Source of the DNA: Lates calcarifer
Lineage: Eukaryota > Chordata > Actinopteri > Centropomidae
Direction: 5' to 3'
DNA: 64,000 nt
Assembly: GCF_001640805.2 (NCBI RefSeq)
Contig: NC_066836.1
Location: 1,697,798 to 1,761,797 of the forward strand
Shown: piece by piece, positions 1 through 13,451 of the stretch
Numbering within the stretch: position 1 is the stretch's first letter
Layout of the letters: each line of letters starts with the position of its first letter
Translations under genes and position numbers: made by a program
Notes under the pieces: model-generated
The model's database searches: none
Told to the model about the DNA's origin: nothing
Seen by the model: only the letters and a program-made list of their open reading frames with translations

Positions 1-145
1 TTTGGATGTCTCCTGGTTGAGACCATAGCAGACATAACCAATCTGGTCTGGGAACACCTTGGGATCTCCCAGGACTAGCTGATGGATGTGGCTAGAGAGA
101 GTCTGGGTTATCTTTAGCTGCTGCCACTACAAACAATAAGGATGA
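1..145 (+). repeat. Probable 3' tail of a LINE (non-LTR) retrotransposon, degenerate
   Basis: The stretch reads 'gggaacaccttgggatctcc' followed by a G-rich 'gctagagagagtctggg' and 'agctgctgccactac'. From memory this matches the widespread fish LINE 3'-end pattern (ggaacgccttgggatccccc ... ggctgctgcccccgc ... ggataagcggaag). It lies inside the kcnq3 intron before the first visible exon. It is truncated by the window edge and has many substitutions, so it is an old copy. The family (RTE/L2/Rex type) cannot be decided by eye. Confidence 0.4.
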
Positions 146-258
146 TCAGTCACAAAATGGACAGATAGACTGATGTTTTTACTGTGCTATAGATCAAACA
201 ATAAGACATCATTCACTTTAATGTCCTAACTGTCGCATTCAAACTCTTTGTCTGACAG

Positions 259-1984
259 GATCATGCAATTCCTCTTGAACAAGAAGCGGTTTAAGGAAAC
301 TCTGAGGCCTTATGATGTCAAAGACGTGATCGAGCAGTACTCTGCTGGACACCTGGACATGCTCTGTAGAATTAAATACCTCCAGACAAGGTCAGCAACA
401 ACATTACAGACAAGGGGAGTCTGTCTGAGTCAAGTAAATATCTCCTCCTCTTCCTCATGCTCGCCCTGTTTCTCTTCCTTTAAGGATCGACATGATTCTT
501 GCCCCTGGACCCCCCCTCACTCCGAAAAACAAGAAAACTCAGAAAACGCCTTTTGCCTACCCGCCCAATCAGTCGCCCAGGTACTGTCACACTGTTATAC
601 ATAATCAATCAACAAGACAATGTTAAAAACTGTATTCTAATATCGAGTTGATTTTCATTGCAGTGTCACATATAACTATGAATTTATCTTGGTCACATCT
701 CCATCTTGTTGTTCTTATCGTGTAGTATTTATATATTTTATTAAACACCTATGCTCCAGTGAATCTTTTGTTAATTTCTCTCCTAACAAATGTCAAATGT
801 GCAGTCCACATCTACTCAGTGTCCCTGTGTTCCAGGCATGAGTCCTACCTAGCCAAAGCTGCCTCCATGCCAGATGCCGAAGACCAAAGCATGATGGGTA
901 GATTTGTCAGGGTGGAGAGACAGGTGAGGATTAGAATTGCAAAGCACCTTTTGAGATACTTAAATATGACTGATAATGATGTGAAAAAATTGTACCTGAA
1001 CCAAAAACGGACGTTTGACTTTCTTACTTGAAAGTGATATATCTGTATCTTGTCATCTTCGGTACAGGTGCAAACCCAATAGACTGGGTGCCACACAATG
1101 TTCAGTACAGTACAAACTGCACTTTCAGAGGTTAATTTTTTTGTCCAACTTTTGATTTTTAATGGTACAGAAAGCTAAAGAGTCCAGAATGGGGATAGGT
1201 GTGGTATTAGTTGTGCTGTACAACCCTCAAGGAGCTTCCAACAACTGCTGGTGTAAATGTGTCTCTGTCTCAGGTGGAGGACATGGAGAAGAAGTTGGAC
1301 TTCCTGGTGGACATGCACATCCAGCACACTGAGCACCTGCAGGTGGACTCTGCCGGCGCCGCCCACATGACTCTGGAGACCTGCGATCCCACAGGGAACG
1401 GTGAGATCAGACGGGTTTTCTTCAACTACGCCGAGGCATTCCCACACATGTCGTACCAGGTGCCTGTTAGCAAGGTGAATCCATATTATGGCAGAGGTGG
1501 AAGAGGAGGCGGAGAGGGAGTGGGGTTAGGAGGAGGAGCAGGCCGTATACCTCCAGATCATCAACCACCGCCGTCGCACCTTTACCAACCCCATCCTCCA
1601 GCTGCCATCCCCACATACACCGAGCGTCCCACAGTGTTGCCCATCAGCTCCCTGCAGGACTTGTCAGTGGGGCTGGGCAGGACCACAGGGGGGCGGGGGC
1701 CCGACTCGCCTCTCTCCATGTTATCGGTGAACCACGAGGAGCTGGAGCGCTCGCCCAGTGGGTTCAGCATCTCTGGGGAGCGGGAGGGGGAGGAAGGGGA
1801 GGACCTGTCCATGGGGGCCAGGGTGGCAACTGGGGACGCCAGCTGGACGAGACCCAGACCGAGCTACCTGGCGGAGGGGGAGACGGACACGGACACGGAC
1901 CCCTTCACACCCAGTGGGGGGCCTCTACCACTCTCCTCCACGGGGGAGGGATTTGGCGACGCTGTGTGGAACACGCCACCCTGA
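259..1984 (+). CDS. kcnq3: kcnq3, C-terminal coding exons of the voltage-gated potassium channel subunit Kv7.3 (5' part outside window)
   Basis: Kv7.3 forms the neuronal M-current channel with Kv7.2 in the axonal membrane. The visible coding exons are 259-390, 485-580, 836-923 and 1274-1984 (stop TGA 1982-1984). All junctions are AG/GT and in phase, giving 341 residues. The first exon encodes the calmodulin-binding helix B and helix C region ([20 protein letters not shown]). The second starts [11 protein letters not shown]. The third carries [15 protein letters not shown], which runs into the helix-D assembly coiled coil [18 protein letters not shown] in the last exon. The last exon also has [15 protein letters not shown] and, near the end, [18 protein letters not shown], which contains the ankyrin-G anchoring motif of Kv7.2/7.3. 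The RIDMI and [14 protein letters not shown] segments and the ending [16 protein letters not shown] point to KCNQ3 rather than KCNQ2 or KCNQ5. A Gly/Arg-rich insert (about 1489-1545) and a Pro/His-rich run are fish-like linker variation. The pore and voltage sensor lie upstream of the window. Family and paralogue assignment is by recalled homology. Confidence 0.93.
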
Positions 1985-2303
1985 GGTGTTTGTACGACCG
2001 CACAGAAATCCACGACTCTGAGTTAAGACCTTAAATCCAACCCATGCCTCTAAACCCAAATCAGTTTGGGTCAAAGCCACATCTCTGGACTGAACCATTT
2101 GGAGTAAAGGTGGGTCTGATCCGCCTTGATGTTGCGAGGTCATGAGAAAGGTCATCAACATTCAGAGGCCACTGCCGATCTCATCAACCGACCGTCGTCC
2201 AGACAGAGAGCCACGGCATCGAGACTGCCCAGAGCAAAAGGGAAACCAGACCGTTTGTAAAGTAAAACTCTGTACAGCGCACTCTTCGCAAAAATTTAGC
2301 TGA

Positions 2304-2309
2304 AATAAA
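2304..2309 (+). terminator. Candidate kcnq3 poly(A) signal (AATAAA)
   Basis: This is the first AATAAA after the kcnq3 stop, 320 bp downstream. Mammalian KCNQ3 3'UTRs are long, so later signals may be used as well. Confidence 0.45.
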
Positions 2310-4504
2310 AAAGAACATTAATATACATACTATATACACCCAAAAGCTTTATCGCTGCAAAGCCAACCGCACTGCATGTAACGCATGCGATTTTTAGTGT
2401 AGACACTGCAAAGTTCAGGATATCAGGAAAGGGAAAAAGAGATTGAATGGATACATATACTTGCTATGCCATTTTGTAACACTTATTTTTTTATATGAAT
2501 ACATTTTCATTGTTTTTTGCATGGTTTGCATGATAATGCACCATTCTAGGGGTGATGGTTGGAGGGTGATACTGGAACCAAAAGTCTCCTGTCTCTTTGT
2601 TTTGTATGTTGTTTGGTGAGTGCGTTTCTGGGTGTGTGTTTGTGTCAGTTTGTGTGTGTGTGAGAGAGGTTTTGAATGCGAGAGAGAAAGAGGGGGACTT
2701 GGGTAACAAAACACTGGTTAGTTGCTGGCAGTCGTGTTTCACCATTTCTTCTTTTCTCACGTTTTGCTGTAAATTCTTTGAGGATCATTATTTCTGATCC
2801 CATCACTTTGTTTTCACACCACTGTGCTCTTCAGTTGTATGTCACCATGTTATACATACAAACTTTCCACTTGAAAAAAGAAAAAGAAAAAAGAAAACTG
2901 AAACAGAATTTGAAACACTAAATCTCTGCTGCTTTGTTGGCACATGAATTCAGGGATATAAACCACCTGCATGTCTTTAATTTACAAAGGTTTCTGAGCA
3001 TCTTGAAGGCTGAATTCAGTTTATCGCTGCTTGAGTACGATTTTACCTGATGATCAAATGATTTTTATTATCCAGGCAAAACAGTGGCTAAAATAACAAA
3101 CTTGAATATAGTCATAAAACCACAATACATAATTCAAACTTGACCCAAACCAGCTGAATCACTATGACTTAGATAGAATAAGTCCTGTATAGTACTGAAA
3201 ACACATGTACCCTGAGGCTGCATTTATGTTCTGCAGCTCAAAGTCTTCTAGTTCTACCACAGATCGAATGTTTTAACAGTATTTTGATTGAGTATTACCT
3301 GAGGTCCAGTAGAGACCATCAGTGGTTTTAATTTCCCACATTGAGTCTGAAATCTGTAAAATACAAATTAAGGCAGAAAACTTTGACCCTGTACCTTGCA
3401 AAGTTTACTTTTCCAGTATTACCAATATAAATTCCTTTGATTTGAAGAGTGAATCCCTAAATCAGCCCAGGTAACTATAGTTCTGTTGAAGTGGGGGTGC
3501 AAAATAATGAAATTAAAAGAACATGTACTAATAAATCCCTCATCTAAAACCTTTCAGTAAATGTGGCCAGGATCCAGTGTTTCCATATTGTATTTGCCAC
3601 AGCCCGATACTAATGTCAGACATCTTATCAGTCAGTGATAAACATTCAGTTATGAGTAAAATATGTTCATAAATTAGCAGGAAAGCAGCAGGAAGGTATC
3701 CTAAAGACTACAAAAAATTATTTATAGTCATAGTAAAAAAAAAAAAAAGGAACTTCATAATGTGTCATTTTTTATCTAAATTTCTTCTCAACACACACAG
3801 ACAACTGTATTGTCCACTGCTGCACTGTGAGTGACTTGAATGTCCAGTTACGAACACAAACTCACACACTGAAAGCAACGGCACCGCCCACACTGAAAAG
3901 ACTGGAGTGACATGTAGAAATAATAGCGATTGGCTGCGAAGGTGGATTTTTCTGATGTCGGTTGAGCGTTGAAACATTTGTTAAAAAGCAACACAACTTA
4001 CTGCAACAACAACAACAACAAAAAAGCTTTACAGAAGATCACATATAGGCCTGAACAGCATTTACTACTTTAGATTTAGGACGACACTGATACTGAATGT
4101 AATCTCTGACAAACAACTATATTTACACACCTGAATTATTACACAATTATAGCATGTTCAAGCACCTTCAGAGTCTGGTGAGTTTTACAGAGGGGCCTCC
4201 ACACCGGGCTTCAACAGGAAGTTTAAATGCTTCTGTTACATGTCTGTTACATGTATTCCTCCTTGGTGTCCACACCAGGTGAACACAGTTATTAAAGTAT
4301 GAATATGAGCGTCACCAGTCTTGACTTCAACATTTTAATACCCATCATCATCAGGATACACCACTTCTATATTTATCAGCATTGACATAAATCAACAATC
4401 CAAAAAACAATGACTTTGTTAGTGTGTTTGTTAGAATTGTTAAAAGGGAGGAGGGAGTGGATTTTTACCATATATACATATATTTTATTAGAAATGACCT
4501 GACT

Positions 4505-4716
4505 GGGGCGCCCCCATAACCGAATGGTTGGGGCGCCTACCACATGGGCCTATGTTCCCTGAGAAGCTGGTCCCCAGATCGACTCCCAGTCTGGCTGGAT
4601 CTTTACTGCGTGTCATTCCCCTGCTCTCTCTCCCTGTTTCCTGTCTCCTCTCCACTGTCCTGTCCATTAAAGGCAAAAAAGCCCCCAAAAAAAAAACTTA
4701 AAAAAAAAAAAAAAAA
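4505..4716 (+). mobile_element. tRNA-derived SINE with poly(A) tail and target-site duplication
   Basis: A tRNA-like head starts 'ggggcgcccccataaccgaa', with an A-box-like segment around 4517-4532 (aaccgaatggttggggcg) and a B-box-like 'agatcgactcc' around 4575-4586. A pyrimidine-rich body (ctctctccctgtttcctgtc) and 'attaaaggcaaaaaagcccc' follow, ending in a long A-tract. A near-perfect 9-bp duplication flanks it (gacctgact 4496-4504; gacctgcct 4717-4725), indicating retroposition. The body resembles a SINE common in percomorph fish (recall). It is non-coding; the 61-codon open frame inside it is not a gene. Confidence 0.75.
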
Positions 4717-6589
4717 GACCTGCCTGTAGGTGACAAACTCCACCCACCTGGTGTGCCAAGGAAGTTAAAAGAAGCGCTACAACTTTGTTTACAGATCCAA
4801 AGAGAAAGCCTGGTGTGGAAGCTGCCATCTGAAAAATTAGCAAGGTGAACCAAACACTTATTTACTTACTTATATTGTTATTATTATCTATTTAACTAAT
4901 TGTATTACAGTTACTATTATTACTTACAGTATCTTCTGCTACTGAAACCCATCCAATTATATAATTTACAATGAATTAACTTGCAATGAAGACACCGTCA
5001 CCACATATAGATATAAAGATTATGACACGATGATATATCCCTGTAGACGTTCATTCATTGTGCCTCTGAAGCAAGAAGCATCGTTCAGAATGACTCCACA
5101 TCGTCATTCTGTATTTAGTGTTTCAGTGCCACTTCATCTCACAACACAACAAACACACCACACAGGATTTATGAATGTGAACTCTGTTTCCTTTTGTAGT
5201 GGTTTGTCTTTTTTGAAACTAGCACACAGTACAGTCTTGCTTTTGTAAAATACCGTTTTTGTAGCTTTGTGATGCTTTTGGCTCATCCACTGAATTCAGA
5301 CATGATTTCAGCTGCACAGAAATGTAAAGGTTGTAATGTTTCACTTCTCCTTTGTATATTCCTTTTGATCAGCTTTACTTTTACTACGTTTGACTAGTTT
5401 ATCTGTTCTATCAGTGGAGTTGAAGTTTAATGTCTCAACATCAGAAAGAACTCACTCTCCAAATTCACCAGTGTTTTTGTTGCCTTGCACATCAAGTTAC
5501 GTTTACAGTAACTCTTAATGTGAGTTACTGTACAGTTACATTGCTTCCATTCAAAATTTCTACTCTTATTGCTTCCTTCCTAAATTTACAGACATTTATC
5601 AGTTTAAGAAAATCACTGGAAATAAGTATTTGACAATATTCACATATTTACAAAGGCAAATTACTGTTAAAACTAACATTTTAATATTTTGTAAACTGTT
5701 GAATAAATTGTCTTCCACGACACAAAGACACTGGAAAAAAGTGATGCTAGCAAACACAGCTGACTTAAAGTCATGAAGTGGAAATATTTTTCAGATTACA
5801 TTTTATCACACACATAAACCTGAAATTACTTCTCTCAGGAATTTGCCATGATTATTTCATGTACACAGAACAACAGCACACACTGCGTCTCAATTTAACA
5901 AGCTATTTTGAACATTTTACCTGTTTCCAATTCAAATCATCAAACGTGTTTTATTGTTTTAAAAAATGCTTTCTCGATGTACATGCCATTTCCCAGAACA
6001 AGGGATAACAAACTTAATCACCTCAGTTTTTAAGACGAGTGTGAGATGAGTACGCACAAGCCATTCCCTCAGTATTTCAAAAGCAGTGCTAGCATTACTT
6101 TTTACAGTAAAAAATAAATCCAATTAAATTTAATTTCCTGTTGTCGTGGGTTTTGTGAATTAAATGACATTTTGTGTATTATGCATAAATGTGCCCAAAC
6201 ATGATATTGTATTGTTTCGCGTTGAAGGCTTTGTGCTATTTGTAGCCATGTTATTCTAAATTCTGTTTTGCACATTTTCTTCATTGACCTCCTTTTATCA
6301 AACCTCTCCAGTACAAGCAGAAAGTAAACTGGTAAAGTGACAGAAATTCATTTGCAAATTTTATTTGGTCATCATAACTCACTTTGCCAGTTGTTAGACA
6401 GATCAGAGTAAAGTTTTTGGCTTTTTGGTCACTTTACTGAAAATCTGACTCGAGATTATTCTGTGTCTCTGGTCTGTCTTTACTACACAATATATTAAGT
6501 ACTTGAAGCTGATCGGATTTATTCTGAAGATAAGAATATGAAAGAATATGAAGATTCAAAGGAGCAAATTGTCTTTGAATTCTAGAAGA

Positions 6590-6680
6590 AACATTGTGAG
6601 TTTAGCATCAAACTTCATTCCTTTACTCACCACGAGCAACACCAAAGTATTGCTCCTAGCTCTATCACTTCTTTTCTTCT
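6590..6680. repeat. Dispersed repeat fragment, related to 32320-32405
   Basis: About 38 bases containing 'aaacttcattcctttactca' and, about 50-60 bp downstream, 'tctatcacttctttt' recur in the same order at 32325-32405 in an oc90 intron with only a few differences. The two copies therefore belong to one interspersed family, probably a MITE, whose better copy is at 32221-32636. Confidence 0.45.
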
Positions 6681-9600
6681 ACTGAAGTTAGCATGCTAAT
6701 CGGCTAGTCCCAACCCGTCCAGCCTGTCTCATTATTTTCTAATAGTAACTCACTGTAGCATCCGGTCTTCCCTGAAGAAGTAGCGCTGCTCAGAGGAAGT
6801 AGTCTAACCTCTTATGTTGTAAACGCAACACTCGCCGAAGCTTCTGACCTTTACCACTACCCTTTCCCAGCAAGAAACCATGAAAATTACAAATACCCCC
6901 TTTAAAACATAAAATGGAAAACAATCAAAATATGCAGTGAAAAGAATACACTTTCTCCTCCAAGGAAATGTAGTTTGTTTTGTCCGTAAAAAACAAACAG
7001 GTAGCTAAAATATCTATCTATTTGGTTAATCATTGAGAATTTCTTTGCCTACTTTTTTACTTTGTCTTCTATTTGGTCCAGGGTAGGTAGTTTAAATTGG
7101 TATTATCAAAGGTTGTTCTCTTGAACTTGCTTCCAAAGGTTTTATGTAGGGACCCAACAGATTCAATAATGAAGTCTTTGTGGAGCCAGAGAACCAAAAC
7201 GTGGTAGTAGAGCTGATGACTTGATGTTGATTCTCAGTGGGATCAGCACTATGAATTTACACAGACTAAATTTATTAAATAGTTACTTCAGTTTGCTGCT
7301 CATTTATCATAATACCACTTGGATTAAACTGACAACAGACTGATTTTTGGTGCCAAACCTCTAGTTACATATTCAGTAAGGTGACCAATGGACAGAATCC
7401 AGTGTAGCTGTTTACACCATGTTGTAATCTGATTCTGTGCACTGACCCAGGAGCCACTCTGAATGATTTTTGGATGAATCTGGGTGAACACATACACTCA
7501 TTACTCCTCTCTTTGCCTTGTAAATCAATACTTTGTTTCCCAGGCTTGTTGAAGAGGTTTTTAATCAGCAGATGAGGTCACTGGAGGATTTAAACATTTG
7601 CTGCAGTAATTACTCTACTGATAGCTTTGTTGTTGTATTTTTCAGTCAGTTCTGTGAGATACACTGATATGATTTGTTAAGCGAGCGAGATGTCAAAGCT
7701 CAGAAACTGAATGAAGAGTAACTCAGATGTCTTCAATGTCCATGTGATAACATATAAGTGAGTAGACACCACAGAAAATATTGTACAAACATGATTGGCA
7801 CTTCATCCATTCTTGTTTGACCCTTCAAAGTAAGACGCACACAGTTTAGTCTTGTTTATAAGAAAGAACCCTTTAAGTGTTAATTTGACAATCTGCATTT
7901 TGCTGTTTTTCTTCATGTCTTCGGCCAGTTCAAAATTTTGAGTATTTTCCAAAACACAGAATCTGTTCTACTTATATACAAATGTAGTTTCCCATTTTTA
8001 CATTTCCTAGCATTTTGATATTCTTTGGTTTGAATTGTAAGAGGTGATAAGGAATTCATTGTAAATGGAGACAGAGAGATTATTTCTAATGGATTACTTT
8101 TGGAACTGGCCTTCATATTGTCCCCAGTGGTGTTTCCTCTCCTTCCAGTACTATGTTAGGTGGTCATTTTTAACCTCGGCGTAACCTTCACCCATGGTTT
8201 GGTCAGTTGTATGTCTTGTCATGGTTACGGTGCTAACCCGGTTCTTTAATACTTAAATGTAAGGCTCCGTTTTTAAAAGTACACTCCCTGATTTGATTAA
8301 AGTGGCAAAGTGAGCTTCTAGTTGTTTGAAATACAACTAAATTGTGTTGAGTTGCAATGAAATTTCTGCCGTGTTGGCTCAGTTTTGGGGTTTTACATTA
8401 AAATCAGGGAGTGTGTCTTTTACCTCTGGTGCCAGTACTCATTGAGCTTCGGAGGGACAGCCTCACAAAGCTGCAATATTGAGTTAACATCTTCAATCGA
8501 TAGAGACTGTCCCTGAAGTGGTGACTTCACCCCTGGTGACTGAACATAGGGGAAACACTGGCTCAGAGTTGTAGTTGTTGTAGCAGCCATTCACACTTTT
8601 TATCCTTCTGCAGTTCTCCTCTGAATGTAGAAATAACACTCGAGAAGTTCGGAAACGCAGCAGTTGTCTAGAAAAATCTGCAGGAAAATAACTAAAGGCT
8701 AAATACACTTATTTCACTCCTGCAGGCAGTATCACACGTCAGTGCTACTTTTTAAAAACCTAACTTTTCTACATGGCTTAAATCTAAATCTTTCCCCCAC
8801 CTCTCAAAGCCATAATCTAGTCCTTGAATCATGTCAAAACGAGCATTTTCAACACCTTTCTGCCCTCTCTCATGTTAACTCACGTGTGTGAACACTTTAC
8901 ATGTGTGTCACTTATTTAATTCTGTGTGTGTGAAGTCGTCTGTCTGTGCATCAATTCTGGTTGAAAAGGAGCACTTTATGGCATCTGTGTAGTCAAGAGG
9001 GCAATAGTGCTTGCTGTGATTATTCTGTTGAGTATGGTTGTATTCACTGTAACTGCATACCAAGCAATGCACTGATTGACACATTCTACATAACCTGTAA
9101 TTTTATGGACATTTTGATTGCTACAAATTATTTGTGCCTTGGCCTTCTACAGTGCAGTTCTTTTCAATGTCATTTTTTTAAGATTCTGGTCATGCTTTTC
9201 TTGCTATGGCTGTCAAAACACAGCTGTTGGTAATATCTGTGTGGAAGGCTGCATTTACACAGATGAAAAAACACTATACTGGCTCAGAGTCTTTGAGATA
9301 CGCTAGGCTAAACCCATCCTGGACTTGTCTCTCTGATGAAACACACACATTTTAAAAAAGGTGGATAGTGTCCACATCCAATGATCTTAACTGCAGGACA
9401 AAAACAGCAGCAAAGGAAGAGAAGAAGCAGTTTGCGATATGAAATCAGTGAGCTCTCATGGTTTTTCATGTTTGCTGGATGAAGATCTTAAAAGTTGAAA
9501 CTTTGCATAAATAAAAACTCTGGAGTCTGCAGATTATATTGTGCAGACAGCCTCAGCAGTACGTTTCCAAAAATATTAGCATGTATCCTAGCTTAAAAAG

Positions 9601-12448
9601 TTCCTCACCACAAAGTCCTCAGTAAACAGACTTTGGTTATAGTTAAATCTTTCAGCAAACACAGCTGGTGCCATGATACGAGGTCTACAGGAGAACTAAG
9701 ACATCTGGAAAAGCTTGTTGTGGTGAATCTTTATCGAGTCAGTTACCATGAACAAAATGTTAGCTAGCTGCTGTAACTAGCCAGCAGTCTCCGTGATCAA
9801 AGCCAACACTGTTGGCCTGTTGTTAACATCTGAAAGTTAGCTTCTGCTAGCTTAATAAACTGTTGGTTTTCCTCTATATGATTTCACACTCTTTGTGTTT
9901 ATAGAGAGCCGATGTCTTGAACTCATCTCAGGCTAGTCCTGTGTAGAGATGCAGACACTAATGGAAGAGCTAGTTTTTGTAACTCCGTGAATTCTAGTTT
10001 CTGTCATTTAGTTTTCTCCTCGGGTTTAAAATCCTTAAAATAAATGATGGTCTCAGCTTTTGGTTTCTTTGCAAACAAACAAACAAAAACACCAACACAG
10101 CTCACTGTCCATTCATAGCTTGATGCTTAACTTGCCTCAGTCTGTCAAGACAGTGACATTTAAACCACAAAAGTCTTGGTAAGTGTTTGTTAAAGCCTCT
10201 GAAAACATTCAATGAACAATGACATTCGCTTATTAAAAGATATACTTCCTCCCCTGTCAAGATAAGAAGTGTTTACTGCATCACATGCTGGGTGATTTTC
10301 AGATTTTTGCATTAAAACAAATGTTAGTTTTTGAATGAGGTTTTCCAGTTTTGCCTCAGCTCTTTGTACGGTGGGAAGCTGCTTGAAAAATGTGCCAAAA
10401 AACTGTAAACTGTGTTTAACAGCAACTTTAAAATGCCTGATACTATCATTGAACCCTGCACAACATCAGAAAATAGCACAATAGCACAGTTTTCTTCTTA
10501 CAGGACAAAACAGGAACATGAAAAGAGAGATGTTGAGAATCAGATTTGATAGATTCTTGTGTAAATGCAGACACTACGCTTTGAGAAACAAAATCTGCAG
10601 AACCAACAGAAGGTGTCTTTATAAACGTGGAGACAGACAGACAGATATTACTGACAGCCTTGTGTGAGTTAACTGACAGCAGCTTTTTTTTGGGTCAGAA
10701 ACAGTTTTGTTGTTCTTAAGTTTCATTTAAGGGAAGTTTGGACAACTTTACACTAGTGGCCTTCAGAGCTGTGCATCATTTTTCTCATTCCAGTTTGAAA
10801 AAAATAAAATAAACTTGCCATTTCTATTCTGTATTAGACCACTTTTAATATTTTGTTTTGATGATATAATATGCAAATGTATTCTTACTTGATTTTTTTA
10901 TTTTTTGTCTTTTCAATTGCACCAGTTATTAATAAAGTATCGAATTGAAAATTGTACGAGTGGACGTTGTATGAAGGCGAATGATATGAATATTAGATGA
11001 ACTGTCCTTAATCCTCAGAGAGTGAAGACTGCGCCAGTTGGTTCATTACTCCTCAGTTCATTTTATTTCTTTCCTGTTATAATTATTAGCTAAAAGTCGG
11101 AGTGTCTTTTCCCGGGGGGCAGCTGTTCCCAGGCCCTCAGCAGCCCTGTTTCCTCCTCTGCCAATTACCGCTGTGTGCCTGAATGTGACTGCCAAGGCGT
11201 CCAAAGTGCCCACCAATCCCTTGTCATTAAGGACTCGAATTCACTCCTCTTATTCACTGATCTTCCCCACGGCTCGTATGTCACTCCAGCGGCTTATTAC
11301 AGCCATTTACCTACACTGCAAAAAGTGTCCTCCTCCACAGGAAAGACTCGGAGTTAAATTCTCTCCTAAAATAACTTTAAAGTTCTGTCCTAGCTCTGAC
11401 CTGTCCATGTAAATAAAAACACTTCAATTTGTTAATAATTAACGGGACAGTTGATTTCAGGCTAAATAATAGTTGTAACCACAATTATCACTTTATGGTT
11501 TAACTCTGAAAAACAAAATGCACAAGTTAAATGAAAATGAATGGATTTAAGTTGTAAAATCAAAAGTTCCAAATCAAACATCAGCTGAACTATAAAGAGA
11601 GCACAGTTTACATAAAACAAAGGCCTGAGAACCTTCTACTTCTCTACTTAGAATATTTACAATATTTATTTTTAGACTTTAAATAAGTCTTTCAATGATG
11701 TGTAGAAATGTGTGATGTAATCTATTACATTGACTGATTGATTGATTATTCTTTGATTAAAGTACAGTACACAAATGTGCATCCAAGAGTAAAATTCATC
11801 AGGATATTGTAAGAAAGTCACATGACTTATTTAAATTTTGGTCCTGAGGCAGTGACATGACATGCTATTTATATCATACACCCGATAATAACATCAAAAT
11901 TCTACAACTTCAGACACCAGACAAATAAAAGATCTTTCACTTTGCTAACTTACTCAGCATTGATTTTTTTTTTAAACAACTCAGAGAATTAACAGATTTA
12001 AATTTGTTTGGGATTTTATTCCATTCCTCCCTCTACTTTGTTTTTTAGATTGGGTTGTTTCAGGTTAAATACACCAGGCTTCATATTCAGGCCAACAAAC
12101 TGACAATAAAAAAATATGGACTGTTAGTCAGCGGTGAAGAAAACCTTTTCCACTGCCCATTTATGGGAAAAATGTTTAGTTGATGCAAAAGTCTAAAGTC
12201 CTTTTAAATGATTTTTAAAAATCATATTTAGGGACTTTAGGGTCTCCATAAAAACACACAATTTGTGATGCAACAGAAAACACTCAAATCACTGACACTA
12301 AAATAAGTTTGATGTTACATTTGCCCATTGGACCTCAGAGGTCCAACAGCTCTTTTAACAAATCCGTTCTCAGTGGTTGGAGACAGGGAAGGAAGAAGAC
12401 GGGCCGTTTACCTGTGGTCAGGTGTCTCTGATTGGATTGGACCGGAGC

Positions 12449-12549
12449 TTCCAGTTGAAGTCGGAAGTCGGAATTTCCGAGGTCCAAGTCGGAAATTTCA
12501 AATGCGAACGACCCCTGACGTCAGATTTTCAACTCGGAAAGTCGGAGAA
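12449..12549. repeat. Dispersed repeat rich in 'agtcggaa' direct and inverted motifs
   Basis: The motif aagtcgga(a) occurs several times directly, with inverted counterparts (ttccga, tttcaactcgg) within 100 bp. This resembles the ends of a DNA-transposon family common in fish (recall, family uncertain). Flanking sequence to about 12800 may belong to the same element. Confidence 0.4.
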
Positions 12550-13390
12550 ACCCCAGCAACCGCTACATAAGAATTCAAGATGGCTGCCATGCGCGTCAAC
12601 AGTCCAGAACAGTCTACTAATTTTACTGTTTATAGCAGTTCTGTCTTATTAGTTTCCGCTACTGAGTACTGCTCAGTGTTTATCTGTGGACATGTTGCTA
12701 CGCTGTTTGTATGGGCAAAATACCCCGTAGAGCGTTGTTATCAACCGGTACTGGTAACAGTAGTTAACGGTTTGCTAGCAAGCTAAGCCGCTTCGCTTGG
12801 CTCAGGTTGTCCTCAGGTAGTTTACCTGTTCCCTCAAAGCTGCCCCAGAGAGAGTCAGTTAACATGCTAATATTAAACCACAAGCTTTATTTATTACATA
12901 TTTGGAACATGTCAGACAGTGTTGATAAAACCAGTTAATGAGCCCTGTAGCTTATAACAGTTTGACAGCCTTGATAAAACATGAAATTTGTAGAAATATT
13001 ATACGTCATCATTCTGCAGCATTTAAATAACTTTATTTAAGTATGAGGGATCTTCTAATTGCATGATTAATTATAGTTATTGGCTTAGAAATCACTAAAG
13101 CACCATTTACAGAGAGATACATATGCTCTGAATTAGCAGTCTAAAAGGGATTGTTGCACAGTAGAGAGGTGAACCTCAGACCTTACGTTGGATATTTTTT
13201 GCAGTGGATGTGGTGGACTGGGTTAGGGATCAGTGCTCAGCCTGCAGCCAGACACCGTGGTTTTTTGTTTTGTTTTTTTTTTCTTCTTGCAGAGCTGCCA
13301 TAACCTGCTGCCAACCTCTGCTGTTCAGAGGGGAAAACAGGCATCGTTTAATCCTTATCAGACCAGAGGTGTGTGATTCACTGGGCGAGG

Positions 13391-13451
13391 TTTGATGCTG
13401 CAGGGGGAGATCAACAGCTCTGTGAAGTTTACAGGAGGATTCAAGGAGCAG
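13391..13451 (+). other. hhla1: Candidate hhla1 5'UTR exon
   Basis: The segment ends in a strong donor (ggagcag|gtgagc, boundary 13451). The first coding exon has its own acceptor (ttgtggttgcag, 14131/14132) 20 bases before the ATG, so an upstream non-coding exon is required. This is the best nearby donor, but the transcription start is not visible. Confidence 0.35.

Larger units (their letters stand above)
2310..13390. other. kcnq3-hhla1 intergenic region / possible long 3'UTR
   Basis: About 11 kb of AT-rich DNA with no ORF of recognisable homology; open frames of 60-95 codons here look random. It holds a (TG)n-like stretch near 2625-2665, an A-tract at 3737-3750, a (CAA)n run at 4002-4022, the SINE at 4505-4716 and small dispersed repeats (6590-6680, 12449-12549). 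The proximal part may belong to the kcnq3 3'UTR. Confidence 0.6.

Noticed and set aside
4505..4590. Functional tRNA gene
   Set aside because: Only degenerate A- and B-box-like parts are present, without a foldable cloverleaf; the element is a SINE head.
12328..12786. Overlapping ORFs of 68-91 codons as a small gene
   Set aside because: They lie in a dispersed repeat with agtcggaa motifs, lack homology and have no splice or poly(A) context.
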